Part shown: positions 12,539 to 14,024 of the stretch, in pieces | How positions within the stretch are numbered: position 1 is the first letter of the stretch | Layout: each line of letters opens with the position of its first letter | Assembly: GCA_041477815.1 (NCBI GenBank) | Contig: JBGOUV010000170.1 | Location: forward strand, 1-14,024 | Source: JBGOUV01 sp041477815 | GTDB taxonomy: Bacteria > Acidobacteriota > Terriglobia > Bryobacterales > JACQDG01 | DNA length: 14,024 nucleotides | Reading direction: 5' to 3' | The notes under the pieces: model-generated | What the model was told of the DNA's origin: nothing | The model's input: the letters and a program-made list of their open reading frames with translations, nothing else | Databases searched by the model: none | Program-made: the position numbers and the translations under genes

Positions 12539-13881
12539 CGGGCCGCCTCCAGCACCTGCGCCAGAACCTGCTCCGGTTCCGTCCCCTTCCCATCCACCAC
12601 CACCAGGGTCACCCCTGCCCGACCGGACGGCCGCCACCGCTCCACCATGCGGGAGGAGCTATGTCCGGCAAATATGTCGATGACCGGCACCCCCAGGGCC
12701 GCCGCCAGATGCTGGCACGCCGAATCATACCCCACGTACAACCGGCTGGCGGCGATCAGGGCCCCGAACCCCGCCAGGCTTCCCCGCCAGGTCTCGAGGG
12801 CTGGGGTCCCCAGCCGGTCCACCAAGGCTTCCACCCGCGCCGTCTCTTCGCCGCCGTCCCCGGTATCGAGGAAGATCCTCCACCCGGCCGAGAGTAGCCC
12901 CCGCAGCAGGCGCTCCTCGAACTCTCCGTCCACCCGCTTGCGGGGATTGTCCCCCACTCCGAGATTCACGCTGGCCCATCTCTGCCCACCGGCTTTCTGC
13001 CGCGCTGCTTCTACGTCCTGAGGAGGCAGGCTGACCCACGGAAAGACGCGTTCTCCGGCGCCCCACAGCTCGCCGGCCCAGGCTCCTGCCAGGTCCCCCA
13101 GCGTCTCCAGGCCCGGACGCGTATATCCCCGGCTCTCCCAGAAGCAGTACGCCCCTTCGTCCTCCACCACCGGCAGCATCCCCAACTGGGTCAGCCGTGA
13201 ATCCGGATCCACCACCAGGAACTCCCCCTCCCACATCCCGCGTGTCTCCACTCGCACCACTTCCAACAGCCGCTCCCAGGCCCGCAATCGCTCCAGCAGA
13301 CTGCCGGCGCGAGGATACTCCACCACCAGCGGCGTCACCCGTGGTTGCCCGGCAAACAGCAGCGCCGCCTTAGCGCTCCCCAGCAGCTTTATCTCCGCCT
13401 CCGGATACCGCCGCAGCAGTTTCCCCAGGATGACGCTGGTGACGGCCACATCGGCTCCCAGGGTCACCCGCGACAACACTAGAATCTTCCTCACCCTCCC
13501 CGCCCGCGCCGGTCGCACTTGCCGCACGCGCTCGGCCCGGCGCACCAAGTCCTCCTCGGTCATTAGCCCATACTGCCGGAGGCGCCGATCCAGCCAGTCC
13601 GCCGTCCCCCGGGCGTGTTGCAGCACCTTGGCAAAGAACTGGACATAGATGTCGCACAGATGGGGTTCGAACCCGTCCCCCAGGGTCTCCACCACCTGCC
13701 GAAAAATCGCGTCCGCTCCGACCTGCGCCAGCTCGACGTCTTTCGACAGCGCCAGATCCGACAGCAGCACGGCCCCGGCGTCCATCTCCCGCGGCGCTCC
13801 CACACACGCCCGCGCCGCCTGCTGCGCCAGACTCGCCGCCTTCGCCGCGTTCAGGTCGTCCACGTCCTTCCAAGGTAACAT
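12535..13881 (-). CDS. GT9-like glycosyltransferase (heptosyltransferase type) with extra N-terminal helical domain
   Basis: In this 448-residue protein the GT9-like part begins at about residue 130 with RKILVLSRVTLGADVAVTS, which replaces the usual first strand and Gly-rich loop of ADP-heptose:LPS transferases. The second Rossmann-like half includes a strand-loop at ASVNLGVGDNPRKR (303-316) and the donor-side signature YDSACQHLAAALGVPVIDIF (385-404). GT9 enzymes add heptose or related sugars to lipid-anchored or core glycans at the cytoplasmic face; the exact sugar here is unknown. Residues 1-125 form an Ala-rich, mostly helical domain (for example ADAIFRQVVETLGDG, QFFAKVLQHARG) that typical GT9 enzymes lack and that I do not recognise. 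The ATG at 13881 has GGAG seven bases upstream. The stop overlaps the GT4 start. It is the first complete gene of the minus-strand operon. Confidence 0.85.
   Translation of the reverse strand: MLPWKDVDDLNAAKAASLAQQAARACVGAPREMDAGAVLLSDLALSKDVELAQVGADAIFRQVVETLGDGFEPHLCDIYVQFFAKVLQHARGTADWLDRRLRQYGLMTEEDLVRRAERVRQVRPARAGRVRKILVLSRVTLGADVAVTSVILGKLLRRYPEAEIKLLGSAKAALLFAGQPRVTPLVVEYPRAGSLLERLRAWERLLEVVRVETRGMWEGEFLVVDPDSRLTQLGMLPVVEDEGAYCFWESRGYTRPGLETLGDLAGAWAGELWGAGERVFPWVSLPPQDVEAARQKAGGQRWASVNLGVGDNPRKRVDGEFEERLLRGLLSAGWRIFLDTGDGGEETARVEALVDRLGTPALETWRGSLAGFGALIAASRLYVGYDSACQHLAAALGVPVIDIFAGHSSSRMVERWRPSGRAGVTLVVVDGKGTEPEQVLAQVLEAAR
12546..12550 (-). promoter_or_regulatory. Ribosome-binding site deciding the GT4 start
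   Basis: On the minus strand this reads GGAGG, seven bases before the GTG at 12538. It lies inside the 3' end of the GT9 gene. Together with the GTGA stop/start overlap it fixes the GT4 start at 12538, not at the upstream ATG. Confidence 0.75.
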
Positions 13882-13888
13882 CGAACCG

Positions 13889-13892
13889 CTCC
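13889..13892 (-). promoter_or_regulatory. Ribosome-binding site of the GT9-like gene
   Basis: GGAG on the minus strand, seven bases before the ATG at 13881, lies in the 19-bp gap after the partial upstream gene. It supports the long form of the protein, including the N-terminal helical domain. Confidence 0.6.
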
Positions 13893-13900
13893 GTTGAAAA

Positions 13901-14023
13901 TCACCTCGCGGGGCTGACGACTGGTGGAGGGTTGGCCGGGGTGAGAGTGACCTGGTAGCCCAGCTTGCGCAAGGCCTGGGCCAGTTTTTGGGCCCGCCGT
14001 TTTTTAGCTTGGGGCGTGGTCTC
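13901..14023 (-). CDS. Partial gene tail, possibly a transposase C-terminus
   Basis: Only the last 40 codons and the TGA stop (13901-13903) are in the window; the frame is open to the right edge. The visible protein is basic, with a helix KKRRAQKLAQALRKLGYQVT followed by LTPANPPPVVSPAR. A basic helix running into a LGYxVTLTP strand near the end is a pattern I associate with C-termini of several transposase families, but 40 residues are not enough to name one. No inverted repeat was found in the 19 bp before the GT9 start. It could equally be an unrelated first gene of the operon. Confidence 0.5.
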   Translation of the reverse strand, partial: ETTPQAKKRRAQKLAQALRKLGYQVTLTPANPPPVVSPAR

Positions 14024-14024
14024 C

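Noticed and set aside
12539..12637. N-terminal extension of the GT4 protein from the ATG at 12637
   Set aside because: The 33 extra residues are almost all Gly/Ala/Ser and lie within the GT9 gene. The GTG at 12538 has a strong ribosome-binding site and the family N-terminus.

Overview
The window is high-GC DNA that most probably comes from an acidobacterium, perhaps of the Solibacter/Bryobacter type. The main clue is an 829-residue two-module MacB/FtsX-like permease with no ATPase partner. This is the architecture named acidobacterial duplicated orphan permease (ADOP), a family that is strongly expanded in that phylum. A heptanucleotide microsatellite inside a coding region and a dense set of membrane glycosyltransferase-like genes fit this, but the assignment is an inference from gene content, not from a marker gene.

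Left part (1-5281). A plus-strand gene is cut by the left edge. It encodes an alpha/beta domain followed by a C-terminal zinc ribbon. On the minus strand there follow a 37-codon remnant of a molybdopterin-oxidoreductase 3' end (568-696), the ADOP gene (733-3222) and an intact cytoplasmic molybdopterin/[4Fe-4S] oxidoreductase (3257-5281). The remnant is about 87% identical in DNA to the end of the intact oxidoreductase gene, so the ADOP gene lies between two direct copies of the same gene tail. Most differences between the copies are silent, which suggests the remnant came from a working paralogue or a related strain.

Middle part (5313-9513, plus strand). Divergent from the oxidoreductase, with only 31 bp between start codons, are an exported thioredoxin-fold protein (CPHC), a YfhO-family membrane protein and a GT-C/GT39-like membrane glycosyltransferase. 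These are packed as an operon with overlapping ends.

Right part (9531-14023, minus strand). A second tightly packed operon runs towards the first. It encodes, in transcription order, a GT9-like (heptosyltransferase-type) protein with an extra N-terminal helical domain, a GT4 glycosyltransferase and a second YfhO-family protein. A 41-codon gene tail at the right edge lies 19 bp upstream of the GT9 gene and may be a transposase end. The two operons meet at a 17-bp-stem hairpin (9505-9559) that contains both stop codons.

Read together, 5831-13881 looks like a cell-envelope or extracellular glycan assembly locus. Two soluble glycosyltransferases (GT9, GT4) would act on the cytoplasmic side. Three polytopic GT-C-type proteins (two YfhO, one GT39-like) would use lipid-linked sugars on the outer face. 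I found no tRNA, rRNA, CRISPR array or complete insertion sequence. No stretch longer than 300 bases is without a gene. The best leads for something unusual are the permease flanked by repeated gene tails, the repeat-built linker in the GT4 enzyme, the hairpin shared by two converging operons, and the extra N-terminal domain of the GT9 protein.
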